A stretch of 11,348 bases of DNA, taken from positions 1 through 11,348 of the forward strand of contig DASPTH010000105.1 in NCBI GenBank assembly GCA_035623515.1, written 5' to 3'. Of the stretch, positions 1 to 6,008 are shown one piece after another. Below the pieces are notes generated by a model. It saw only the letters and a list, made by a program, of their open reading frames with translations. It ran no database searches and was not told the DNA's origin. The first letter of the stretch is position 1; each line of letters starts with the position of its first letter. Made by a program: the position numbers and the translations under genes. The stretch comes from DASPTH01 sp035623515. GTDB taxonomy: Bacteria > Actinomycetota > Acidimicrobiia > IMCC26256 > DASPTH01.

Positions 1-2
1 CC

Positions 3-437
3 GGCATCGTCGGGACCAACACGCGCCTCGGCTTCAGCGGCATGGAGGTCGGCATGGTCCTCGACGCGGCGTACGCGCTCCGCGGCATTCCCATCGCGTG
101 CTTGCGGGTGTCGTTCGCCGACGAGCGTCCTCGCCACTCCGGGCTCTCCCACCACACCGCGACCGCGCTCCGCCTCGCCACCCGCGAGCGCGTGTACGTC
201 GCCGTGCCGCGGCTCGACGACCCGGAGCAGTCGCGCCGGCTGCACGCCGACCTGCAGGCCGCCACCATCGACCGGCGCCACGAGCTGGTCACCGTCGACG
301 CCCCGGACGTGCTCGACCTGTTCCGTCGTCACGACCTCGAGGTCGAGTCGATGGGGCGCGCGGCAGCGGACGACCCCGCGCTGTTCCAGGCGGCTGCCGC
401 GGCAGGGGCGCTGGCGGCTCGACGCGTCGATGCCTGA
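3..437 (+). CDS. DUF3866 family protein, C-terminal part
   Basis: Partial gene; the start lies left of the window and 144 residues are visible. The segment GIVGTNTRLGFSG followed by LRVSFADERPRHSGLSHHT is typical of the DUF3866 family as I recall it, a conserved actinobacterial family of unknown function often found near pafBC. The visible part is soluble, with no membrane segment, and ends in an alanine-rich tail. Its stop codon overlaps the pafB start by 8 bases, which points to co-transcription and translational coupling with pafB. The conserved GTxTRxGFSG loop and the histidine pair in LSHHT look like functional residues, but no reaction is known to me and none is claimed. Family identification is from pattern memory and is fairly secure; function is unknown. 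Confidence 0.75.
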   Translation, partial: GIVGTNTRLGFSGMEVGMVLDAAYALRGIPIACLRVSFADERPRHSGLSHHTATALRLATRERVYVAVPRLDDPEQSRRLHADLQAATIDRRHELVTVDAPDVLDLFRRHDLEVESMGRAAADDPALFQAAAAAGALAARRVDA

Positions 438-1368
438 CCGGCTCGAGCGGCTCGTCAACCTCACCGCCACCCTGCTCGACACCCGGCGCGCCCTGACGCT
501 CGACGAGCTGGCCGAGCGCGTGGAGCCCCGGTACCCCGAAGACCTCGCGGCGCGGCGTCGGCAGTTCGAGCGCGACAAGGAGACACTGCGCGAGCTCGGC
601 ATTCCCATCAGCGTGGAAACGGTGGGTGGGTTCGGCGCCGAGCAGGCCTACCGCATCAACCCCGACGACTACTACCTCCCGGAGCTCACCCTCACCGACG
701 CCGAGCTGGCGGCGCTCCACGTGGCCGTCACCGCGGTGCGGCTCGAGGGCGACGAGGGCCGTGCCGGGCTCGCCAAGCTCGGCGGCCTCGCGGGGGAGGG
801 CGTGGACGAGGCCATGGCGGCCGTCGCGATCACCCCGCTCGTCGCGACCCTGTTCGACGCGGTGAGCCGGCGGGCGCGGGTCACCTTCTCGTACCGCGAC
901 GAGGAACGCCGCCTCGAGCCCTACGGCGTGGTGCTGCGCTGGGGGCACTGGTACGTCGTCGGCCACGACCTCCACCGCGACGCGCCGCGAGCCTTCCGCG
1001 TCGACCGCATCGACGGCGAGGTGACGCTCGGGCCCGCCCGCGCGTTCGAACCGCCGCCCGACATCGACGCCGCGCGCTTCGTCCGTGACGATCCGCTCAC
1101 GTACGGCGAGGACCACCCGGTGGAAGCACGCGTGCTGGTCGACGCGTCGCGGGCCGGGTGGGTGGTCGACCAGTTGGGGGTCGAGGCCGTCGCCGAGCGT
1201 CGCGACGACGGGGCCATCGAGGTGGTGCTCCCCGTGGTGAACCGGTCGGCATTCCGCTCGTGGGTGCTCGAGCTGCTGGAACACGCCGAGGTCGTCGCGC
1301 CCGAGGAGCTGCGTGCCGACATCGTCGCGTGGCTCGGGGCGATCGTCGCAGGAGGGGGTGCGTCGTGA
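430..1368 (+). CDS. pafB: PafB, WYL-domain transcriptional activator subunit
   Basis: A 312-residue protein with an N-terminal winged helix-turn-helix (about residues 1-78, including LTLDELAERV and FERDKETLRELGIPI), a middle linker and a WYL domain (about 140-210). The WYL core reads GHWYVVGHD (Trp174, Tyr175, Val176), followed by the FRVDRI signature (189-194); the remaining C-terminal segment corresponds to the WCX extension. PafB and PafC act as a heterodimer that activates the LexA-independent DNA-damage response in mycobacteria, and the WYL domain is thought to sense single-stranded nucleic acid. The ATG at 430 overlaps the end of the DUF3866 gene, and the stop overlaps the pafC start as GTGA. 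The order DUF3866-pafB-pafC confirms identity. The third WYL position is Val rather than Leu, a conservative change. Domains are read directly; the role is known from the family. Confidence 0.93.
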   Translation: MPDRLERLVNLTATLLDTRRALTLDELAERVEPRYPEDLAARRRQFERDKETLRELGIPISVETVGGFGAEQAYRINPDDYYLPELTLTDAELAALHVAVTAVRLEGDEGRAGLAKLGGLAGEGVDEAMAAVAITPLVATLFDAVSRRARVTFSYRDEERRLEPYGVVLRWGHWYVVGHDLHRDAPRAFRVDRIDGEVTLGPARAFEPPPDIDAARFVRDDPLTYGEDHPVEARVLVDASRAGWVVDQLGVEAVAERRDDGAIEVVLPVVNRSAFRSWVLELLEHAEVVAPEELRADIVAWLGAIVAGGGAS

Positions 1369-2312
1369 GCCCCCGCCCGCTCGTGGGACCGCGCCTGCGT
1401 CGAGTGCTCGCGCTCGTGCCCTACGTGCTCGCGCATCCCGGCGTGACCCTGGCGGAGCTCGCCGAGCGCTTCGAGGTGTCGGAGGCAGAGCTCGAGCGCG
1501 ACCTCGAGCTCTTGCCGCTGTGCGGACTGCCTCCCTACACGGCCGACCGGCTCATCGACGTGTGGATCGTCGACGGCACCGTGCAGATCCGGCTGGCCGA
1601 GTACTTCGAGCGACCGTTGCGGCTCACGCCGGCCGAGGGCCTCGCGCTGCTGGCGGCGGGGCGCGCCTTGCTGTCTGTGCCCGGGTCGGACGCGCACGGC
1701 CCGCTCGCGACCGCCCTCGACAAGCTCGACGGCGTGCTCGACGCCCGCGGTCGACTCGCCGTGGACGTCGGTGGCAGCGACCACCTCGAAGAGCTCCAGC
1801 GCGCGGCCGCGGAAACCGAACGACTCGAGATCGACTACTACTCGTTCGCGCGTGACGAGATGACCACGCGCACCGTCGACCCGTGGCGGGTGTTCCACGC
1901 CTTCGGCGCGTGGTACCTGGCGGCCTGGTGCCACCGCGCGGACGCGGAGCGGCTCTTCCGCGTCGATCGGGTGCGCGGCGTGCGGCGCACCGGAGAGCAC
2001 TTCGAGCTGCCGGTCGGCGGCGGCGAGGCCGCCGACCTCGTCTACCGCCCCCGGCCCGAGGACCCGCGGGTGACGCTCCGCGTGGCGCCCGACGCGGTCT
2101 GGGTGGTGGAGAGCTACCCGCACGAGTCGGCGGAGAAGCTCGGTGACGGATCGTGGAGGGTCGTGCTCGCGGTGAGCGAGGCCGCCTGGCTCGAGCGGCT
2201 CCTGCTCTCGCTCGGCGACGAGGCGACGGTGGAAGGTCCCGCCGCGGCGCGCGGTGTGGCCGCCGAGGCGGCGAGACGCATCCTCGCCCGCTACGAGCCG
2301 TCCGCTCGCTGA
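1365..2312 (+). CDS. pafC: PafC, WYL-domain transcriptional activator subunit
   Basis: A 315-residue partner of PafB. The GTG at 1365 is chosen because it overlaps the pafB stop (GTGA) and has an AGGAGG ribosome site at 1350-1355, nine bases upstream; the open frame extends further left only as a shadow of pafB. The N-terminal helix-turn-helix spans about residues 10-65 (VTLAELAERFEVSEAELERD). The WYL domain carries the canonical triad in GAWYLAAW (Trp183, Tyr184, Leu185) and the FRVDRV signature (198-203); a WCX-type C-terminal segment follows. It works with PafB as a DNA-damage-responsive activator of repair genes. The helix-turn-helix differs clearly from PafB, as expected for an asymmetric heterodimer. 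A GC-rich hairpin follows the stop, suggesting that the paf unit may end here. Confidence 0.93.
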   Translation: MSPRPLVGPRLRRVLALVPYVLAHPGVTLAELAERFEVSEAELERDLELLPLCGLPPYTADRLIDVWIVDGTVQIRLAEYFERPLRLTPAEGLALLAAGRALLSVPGSDAHGPLATALDKLDGVLDARGRLAVDVGGSDHLEELQRAAAETERLEIDYYSFARDEMTTRTVDPWRVFHAFGAWYLAAWCHRADAERLFRVDRVRGVRRTGEHFELPVGGGEAADLVYRPRPEDPRVTLRVAPDAVWVVESYPHESAEKLGDGSWRVVLAVSEAAWLERLLLSLGDEATVEGPAAARGVAAEAARRILARYEPSAR

Positions 2313-2328
2313 CGCGACTCCCTTTCGT

Positions 2329-2345
2329 GGTCCCCGTGGGGGATC
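2329..2345 (+). terminator. GC-rich hairpin after pafC, possible terminator
   Basis: GGTCCCC (2329-2335) can pair with GGGGATC (2339-2345) around a GTG loop, giving seven base pairs with one G-U wobble. It lies 16 bases after the pafC stop. There is no T-run, so it would be an atypical actinobacterial terminator or simply a structured leader for lepB. Seen in sequence; function inferred. Confidence 0.35.
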
Positions 2346-2365
2346 CGGGCCGGCCGCGTGCGAGG

Positions 2366-2392
2366 ATGGTGACCGTGGGGCAGCCCTCGTGA
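2366..2392 (+). CDS. Candidate leader mini-ORF 1 upstream of lepB
   Basis: An ATG opens an eight-codon frame, MVTVGQPS, that stops with TGA at 2390-2392. That TGA overlaps the GTG of a second mini-ORF as GTGA. There is no well-spaced ribosome site (the GAGG lies directly against the ATG), so it would have to be translated leaderless or weakly. It is proposed only because the two mini-ORFs and lepB form a chain of identical GTGA overlaps. It could be chance in GC-rich DNA. Confidence 0.2.
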   Translation: MVTVGQPS

Positions 2393-2409
2393 CGGACGAG
2401 CCACGGTGA
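2389..2409 (+). CDS. Candidate leader mini-ORF 2 overlapping the lepB start
   Basis: A GTG opens a six-codon frame, MTDEPR, stopping at TGA 2407-2409, which overlaps the lepB GTG (2406) as GTGA. The first 12 bases (GTGACGGACGAG) match the first 12 of lepB (GTGACCGACGAG) except for one base, so this looks like a 17-base-offset duplication of the lepB start region. The peptide itself is probably meaningless; its possible role is coupling ribosomes into lepB. No strong ribosome site precedes it. Confidence 0.22.
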   Translation: MTDEPR

Positions 2410-3128
2410 CCGACGAGCGGGTGGAAACGAGCGCGGATCCACACGCGCACACGTCGCCCGACGGCGCGTTGCTCGAGGCGCCCCGGGCAGGGGCGACGTC
2501 CGACGCATCCGTCGAGCGCCACGCGAAGAAGGGCCTCAACCGCACGATCATCGAGTGGGTCGTGCTCGTGGTCGCGGCAATCGTGATCGCGGTCGTCATC
2601 AAGACTTTCCTCTTCCAGGCCTTCTACATCCCGTCACGGTCCATGGTCCCCACTCTCGAAGTCGGCGATCGCGTGCTCGTCAACAAGTTGAGCTACGACC
2701 TCCACGACGTCCACCGCGGCGACATCGTGGTCTTCTCGTCGGGACCGAACCGTGAATGGCAACGCGCAGGCATCGACGACCTCGTGAAGCGCGTGATCGC
2801 GTTGCCCGGCGAGACCCTCACCCAGTGCCAGCCCGAACGCATCTGCATCGACGGACGGCTCCTCGACGAGAGCTACCTCCCGAAGGGCACCGTCACCGAC
2901 CTGTACCACGGCACCCAGGTCAACGGTCAGCCGACGGATCACATCACGGGGTGCGCGGCGGACAGCCCGCTCGGCGGCTGCACGGTGCCACCGGGCGAGT
3001 ACTTCGTGATGGGCGACAACCGCGCCGAGTCCTCGGACGCCCGCGACCACGGCCCGATCAAGGGTTCGAGCATCGTGGGCCGCGTGTTCGTGCGGATCTG
3101 GCCGCTCACCCGCATCGGCTTCCTGTAG
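2406..3128 (+). CDS. lepB: Signal peptidase I
   Basis: A 240-residue type I leader peptidase that cleaves signal peptides from exported proteins at the outer face of the cytoplasmic membrane. A 47-residue charged cytoplasmic tail precedes one membrane helix (about residues 49-72). The catalytic serine is Ser79 in IPSRSMVPTL, the general-base lysine is Lys128 in LVKRVIALPGE, and the late conserved box is GDNRAESSDAR (203-213). These three signatures make the assignment secure. Four cysteines in the external domain (141, 147, 183, 192) could form disulfides. The GTG start at 2406 fits the length of actinobacterial relatives; no strong ribosome site is seen, and a chain of mini-ORFs runs into the start. 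The gene converges with the phosphodiesterase gene, only 8 bases apart. Its position beside tat genes suits a role in export. Confidence 0.95.
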   Translation: MTDERVETSADPHAHTSPDGALLEAPRAGATSDASVERHAKKGLNRTIIEWVVLVVAAIVIAVVIKTFLFQAFYIPSRSMVPTLEVGDRVLVNKLSYDLHDVHRGDIVVFSSGPNREWQRAGIDDLVKRVIALPGETLTQCQPERICIDGRLLDESYLPKGTVTDLYHGTQVNGQPTDHITGCAADSPLGGCTVPPGEYFVMGDNRAESSDARDHGPIKGSSIVGRVFVRIWPLTRIGFL

Positions 3129-3136
3129 CCCCGAGG

Positions 3137-3829
3137 TCACACGCTCCACTCGGCGACCGTCGCGACCATGCGGTCGACGTGGTCGGAGTACACCGCGTCG
3201 ATCCCCATCGCGAGGACCGCTCGCAGGTGACGGACCTCCTGCACGTCCCACGCGAAGGCCTGGACGCCGAAGCGGTGGTAGAGCTCGACGAGTCCCTTCG
3301 TCCAGTCGGTGTGGTGCATGTTGCACGCCGCGACGCCGACCTCGGCGAGGTGCGCGGCGTGCCGTTCGACGGAGCCGCCGATCCGCTGCCGACGGGTGGA
3401 ATGGACGAGCTGCGCGCCCGTGCCGAGGCGACCCAGCTCCTCGAGCGTGCCCACCTCGCTCGCGCACGCCCAGAGCCGCGCGGTCGCGCCGGCCGCAACC
3501 GCGACGTCGAGCACCGCGACGCGGGCGGCCGGGTCGTAGAGGTCGAGCGAGAGCTCGTAGTCGGTCCCGAGCTCCTCGTAGAGCTCGCCGAGGGTGGGGA
3601 CGTCCATCTCGCGGAGCTGCGCCGCCGTCGACTGGTCGACGCGGCGGCGGCGGAGACCCCGACGGGCCACCGCGTCGTGGACCAGCACGACCTCGCGGTC
3701 GGCGGTCAGCCGCGCGTCGGATTCGAGGCCGGCGGCGCCGTGCGCGAGCGCGTGCCGGAAGGCCGTCAGGGTGTTCTCGGGCCGGTCGGCACGGCCGCCG
3801 CGGTGGGCGAAGGTGATGGGAGCCGGCAC
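3137..3829 (-). CDS. Glycerophosphodiester phosphodiesterase family protein
   Basis: A 230-residue TIM-barrel protein of the GDPD family, which hydrolyses glycerophosphodiesters to glycerol-3-phosphate and an alcohol. Visible motifs are AHRGG (His9, Arg10), PENT (Glu18, Asn19), ESDARLT (Glu36, Asp38) and VLVHD (His51), matching the family's catalytic and metal-binding residues. The GTG start at base 3829 is chosen for its AAGGA ribosome site with seven-base spacing; upstream in-frame starts reach to 3910 but would add an unconserved tail. The usual later ExK element appears as LSLDLYD (94-99), lacking the lysine, so the metal site is altered or ligated differently. There is no signal peptide, so it is predicted cytoplasmic. 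It is the only minus-strand gene clearly seen, and it separates the paf/lepB and tat groups. Family assignment is good; substrate is unknown. Confidence 0.85.
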   Translation of the reverse strand: MPAPITFAHRGGRADRPENTLTAFRHALAHGAAGLESDARLTADREVVLVHDAVARRGLRRRRVDQSTAAQLREMDVPTLGELYEELGTDYELSLDLYDPAARVAVLDVAVAAGATARLWACASEVGTLEELGRLGTGAQLVHSTRRQRIGGSVERHAAHLAEVGVAACNMHHTDWTKGLVELYHRFGVQAFAWDVQEVRHLRAVLAMGIDAVYSDHVDRMVATVAEWSV

Positions 3830-3883
3830 CGGACCATCCTTGCCGACGCGCACCGCCACAGTGGCTCCCGTCACTCCCGCGCG

Positions 3884-3900
3884 CCGGGGCGGAACCCCGG
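3884..3900. promoter_or_regulatory. Inverted repeat in the divergent intergenic region
   Basis: CCGGGG (3884-3889) and CCCCGG (3895-3900) form a perfect six-base inverted repeat around CGGAA. It sits between the divergently oriented phosphodiesterase gene (start at 3829) and zinc-ribbon gene (start at 3976), a 146-base region with no other gene. It could be an operator or a hairpin in either leader. No convincing -35/-10 pair is visible beside it. GC-rich repeats of this size arise by chance fairly often. Confidence 0.25.
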
Positions 3901-3975
3901 TCGCTCTCAAGTGCGTTTCCCGCGGTGCCGAAAGCCATGGTCAGGAGTGGGCCGAGACACCGGGAGGTGGGCCCG

Positions 3976-4320
3976 ATGACAACGGTCCGAGCCCAGTGCC
4001 CGGAGTGCGGCGACGTGAAGCTGCAGATCCACGACCTGACCGTGCGGGTGTGCCTCGACGAGCGCACCCACGGCACGTACCGGTTCCGGTGTCCCCACTG
4101 TGACCAGACGGTGAGCCGCGACGCGAGCCCGCGGATCGTCGACCTGCTCGTCTCCGCCGGTGCGCCGCGCGAGATCTGGCGGTGGCCGGCCGAGCTGGCG
4201 GAGCGGCCGGACGGCCCGGCGCTCACCCCGGACGACCTGCTCGACCTGCACGTACTCCTCGCCGCGGACTGCTGGTTCGACGAGCTCGTGGCCTTGGTGC
4301 GCGGAAGAACACCGGAGTAG
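3976..4320 (+). CDS. Zinc-ribbon protein of unknown function
   Basis: A 114-residue protein with two CxxC knuckles: Cys8-Cys11 (QCPECG) and Cys39-Cys42 (RCPHCDQ), the layout of a treble-clef or rubredoxin-like zinc ribbon of about 40 residues. The rest looks helical, ending in LTPDDLLDLHVLLAADCWF and a short basic tail. The ATG at 3976 is preferred because GGAGGT lies seven bases upstream; in-frame starts at 3925 and 3937 lack such a site. I do not recognise a named family. A zinc ribbon may bind nucleic acid or a protein partner, but nothing here decides that. A one-helix membrane protein follows within 9 bases. There is no signal peptide, so it should be cytoplasmic. Confidence 0.8.
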   Translation: MTTVRAQCPECGDVKLQIHDLTVRVCLDERTHGTYRFRCPHCDQTVSRDASPRIVDLLVSAGAPREIWRWPAELAERPDGPALTPDDLLDLHVLLAADCWFDELVALVRGRTPE

Positions 4321-4329
4321 CATCCCGCC

Positions 4330-4554
4330 ATGGCCGTATGGGTGGTCGTCGGCATCATCGGCGTTGGGGCAATCGGCTTGGCGGTGGCGTCCCGCCGTCA
4401 CACGAGCGACGTCGAACCCACCGTGCGTGAGTTCGCCGAGTTCCGCGACGCCCTGTCGCAACAGGTCGCCCCTCTGCGAAGCGACACGCGCACCGCGCGC
4501 CGCCATCTCGACCGAGCCGCGGAGCCCCGCGTCGGCGAGGCCGACGCCGGCTGA
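4330..4554 (+). CDS. Small single-pass membrane protein, unknown function
   Basis: A 74-residue protein that begins with a hydrophobic helix (about residues 3-20, VWVVVGIIGVGAIGLAVA), then SRRH as a positive stop, then a polar, probably helical tail rich in Arg, Asp and Glu. The N-terminus would be outside and the tail inside. The ATG at 4330 is 9 bases after the zinc-ribbon stop; GGAG at 4314-4317 is a distant, weak ribosome site. The compact coupling to the previous gene and sensible hydrophobic-to-charged layout argue that it is real. It has no recognised family. It lies just before tatA, so an accessory role in export is conceivable but unproven. Confidence 0.6.
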   Translation: MAVWVVVGIIGVGAIGLAVASRRHTSDVEPTVREFAEFRDALSQQVAPLRSDTRTARRHLDRAAEPRVGEADAG

Positions 4555-4605
4555 GCGACCGCGCTTCCTCCCGTCTCCGCGCCGTCCGCCCGGAGGACCC
4601 GGCAG

Positions 4606-4611
4606 TAGTCT
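4606..4611 (+). promoter_or_regulatory. Candidate -10 element before tatA
   Basis: TAGTCT matches the actinobacterial -10 pattern TAnnnT and lies 28 bases before the tatA start, in the 85-base gap after the mini-membrane gene. The position where a -35 would be (about 4583-4588) reads CGTCCG and is not recognisable. If used, tatA-tatC and the following genes would have their own promoter. Weak evidence. Confidence 0.3.
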
Positions 4612-4639
4612 GAACGCGGCCCCGGCGGAAAGGATCCCG

Positions 4640-4984
4640 ATGCCTTCGCTCGGCCCGGCCGAGATCCTGGTGATCCTCGTGGTCGCGCTGCTCGTCCTCG
4701 GACCCAACAAGATGCCCGAGGTCGGCCGGCAACTGGCACGCGGCGTGCGCGAGCTCCGGCGGATCCAACAGCACATCAACCAGGAGATCCAGGGCGTCGT
4801 CTCGGAGTTCGACGTGACATCACCCTCCGAGAACGGCTCCACGAACGGTTCCACACCCGGCGGCGACCCGGTGCCGAAGCTGCCACCGAAGGACACCGCG
4901 GGAACTGCCACCGAGCCCGACGCCACCCCCGACCCGGAGCCGCCACCGGAGGGACCGACGCCTCCGGGTCCCAGCCCCGCCTGA
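4640..4984 (+). CDS. tatA: Twin-arginine translocase pore subunit TatA/TatB family
   Basis: A 114-residue Tat subunit that with TatC exports folded proteins bearing twin-arginine signals. It shows the family plan: a short outside N-terminus with Glu8, one membrane helix (about residues 8-20), the hinge LGPNKMPEVGR (20-30), and an amphipathic helix (about 26-52, ARGVRELRRIQQHINQEI). A long Pro/Gly/Thr-rich tail (60-114) is low complexity and contains a doubled NGST. The hinge has Gly-Pro, as in TatB proteins and some TatA, so the A/B subtype is not certain; tatA is used because only one such gene sits beside tatC. The ATG at 4640 has GGAAAGGA six bases upstream. The longer open frame to the left is a shadow. 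Confidence 0.9.
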   Translation: MPSLGPAEILVILVVALLVLGPNKMPEVGRQLARGVRELRRIQQHINQEIQGVVSEFDVTSPSENGSTNGSTPGGDPVPKLPPKDTAGTATEPDATPDPEPPPEGPTPPGPSPA

Positions 4985-4993
4985 CCCGTTCTC

Positions 4994-5734
4994 GTGGCGC
5001 GCACACGAACCCGGACGAACCCGGACGGCCGCATGACGGTCGTCGAGCACCTCACGGAGCTCCGGCGCCGCCTCGTCATCTCCCTCGGCGCGATCGCGCT
5101 GGGCGGCGTGATCTGCTTCGTCTTCGCGCCGCAGATCATCAGCTTCCTCGTGCAGTTCTACCGGAACTCCACCGCCCACACGCCCAACAAGCTGGTCTTC
5201 ACCGGCCCCCTCGACGCCTTCGCCACCCGCCTGAAGATCGCGACGTACGGCGGCATCGTGCTCGCGCTCCCAGTCTGGCTCTGGGAGCTCTGGCGGTTCG
5301 TCACGCCCGGGTTGAACCCCACCGAGAAGCGCTACGCGGTGCCGTTCGTGCTCGCGTCGCTCTTCCTCTTCGCCTGCGGCGCGGGGGTGGCGCTGCTCAC
5401 CCTGCAGCCGGCCCTGAACTTCCTGCTCAGCATCGGCGGATCCGACCTGCAACCGCTGCTCACGGCGGACAAGTACCTGTCCCTCGTCGGGTTGATGATC
5501 GTCGCGTTCGGGATCTCGTTCGAGTTCCCCGTGTTGCTCGTGTTCCTACTCATCGCCCGGGTGCTCACCACCGCGCAGCTCCGCCGCTGGCGTCGCTACG
5601 CGATCGTGATCATCGTCACGTTCGCGGCCGTGATCACCCCGAGCCAGGATCCGTACTCGCTGTTCGCGATGGCGATACCCATGTACCTGTTCTACGAGGC
5701 TTCGATCCTGATCGGGAGGTTCCTGAAGCGATGA
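4994..5734 (+). CDS. tatC: Twin-arginine translocase subunit TatC
   Basis: A 246-residue multi-spanning membrane protein, the signal-peptide receptor of the Tat system. Six helices are visible at about 29-50, 78-100, 114-137, 160-188, 200-215 and 218-238. Conserved elements are HLTELRRRL (19-27, with Glu22), FVTPGLNPTEKR (Glu111, the position of the signal-binding loop glutamate) and FEFPV in a membrane helix (Glu177). The GTG at 4994 is chosen because it retains an NPDGRM segment matching the N-terminus of mycobacterial TatC (NPDATM there); ATG 5033 (residue 14) is a plausible alternative, and neither has a clear ribosome site. It starts 9 bases after tatA and overlaps the next gene as ATGA, so the three are one operon. 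Confidence 0.95.
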   Translation: MARTRTRTNPDGRMTVVEHLTELRRRLVISLGAIALGGVICFVFAPQIISFLVQFYRNSTAHTPNKLVFTGPLDAFATRLKIATYGGIVLALPVWLWELWRFVTPGLNPTEKRYAVPFVLASLFLFACGAGVALLTLQPALNFLLSIGGSDLQPLLTADKYLSLVGLMIVAFGISFEFPVLLVFLLIARVLTTAQLRRWRRYAIVIIVTFAAVITPSQDPYSLFAMAIPMYLFYEASILIGRFLKR

Positions 5735-5994
5735 GCCCGCCCCGGAGGCGCAGCACGTACCGGCCCCCGCGGAATCGACGCGAGGTGGCGATCGCGGTGC
5801 TGTCGTCGCTCGCGATCGTCGTGGTCACCGCGACGTTGATCTGGGTGCTGCGCCCGAACAAGGACTCGGGCTCGACCGGAACGACGACAACGACCACGCC
5901 TGCGATCACCACGCCCGCACCGACGACCGTCGTACCCACGACGGTCGCACCCGGCGACACGACCGCACCGGCCGGGACCACACCCACGTCCTGA
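5731..5994 (+). CDS. Single-pass membrane protein with Thr/Pro-rich external tail
   Basis: An 87-residue protein with a basic N-terminus (RRR, NRRE), one membrane helix (about 19-40) and an external tail in which 18 of the last 42 residues are threonine, with many prolines and a run of six threonines (51-56). The positive-inside rule puts the N-terminus in the cytoplasm. The ATG overlaps the tatC stop (ATGA), with GGGAGGT upstream inside tatC, so it is translationally coupled. Such Thr/Pro tails in actinobacteria are often cell-wall spanning and O-mannosylated; that is inference here. There is no recognised family or catalytic motif. It is followed within 14 bases by the helicase gene. Its fixed place between tatC and helY may mean an export-related or envelope role. 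Confidence 0.75.
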   Translation: MSPPRRRSTYRPPRNRREVAIAVLSSLAIVVVTATLIWVLRPNKDSGSTGTTTTTTPAITTPAPTTVVPTTVAPGDTTAPAGTTPTS

Positions 5995-6008
5995 GGATCC
6001 CGACCAGA

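Noticed and set aside
921..2522. 533-codon minus-strand open frame across pafB, pafC and the lepB start
   Set aside because: Antisense shadow; composition is biased and the opposite strand encodes clear PafB and PafC proteins with ribosome sites and overlaps.
3925..3975. Longer N-terminus for the zinc-ribbon gene from GTG 3925
   Set aside because: No ribosome site at that start, whereas ATG 3976 has GGAGGT at ideal spacing and directly precedes the zinc knuckle.
4160..4639. Extended open frame upstream of tatA
   Set aside because: It overlaps the zinc-ribbon and mini-membrane genes in another frame; tatA has its own ribosome site and a family-typical start at 4640.
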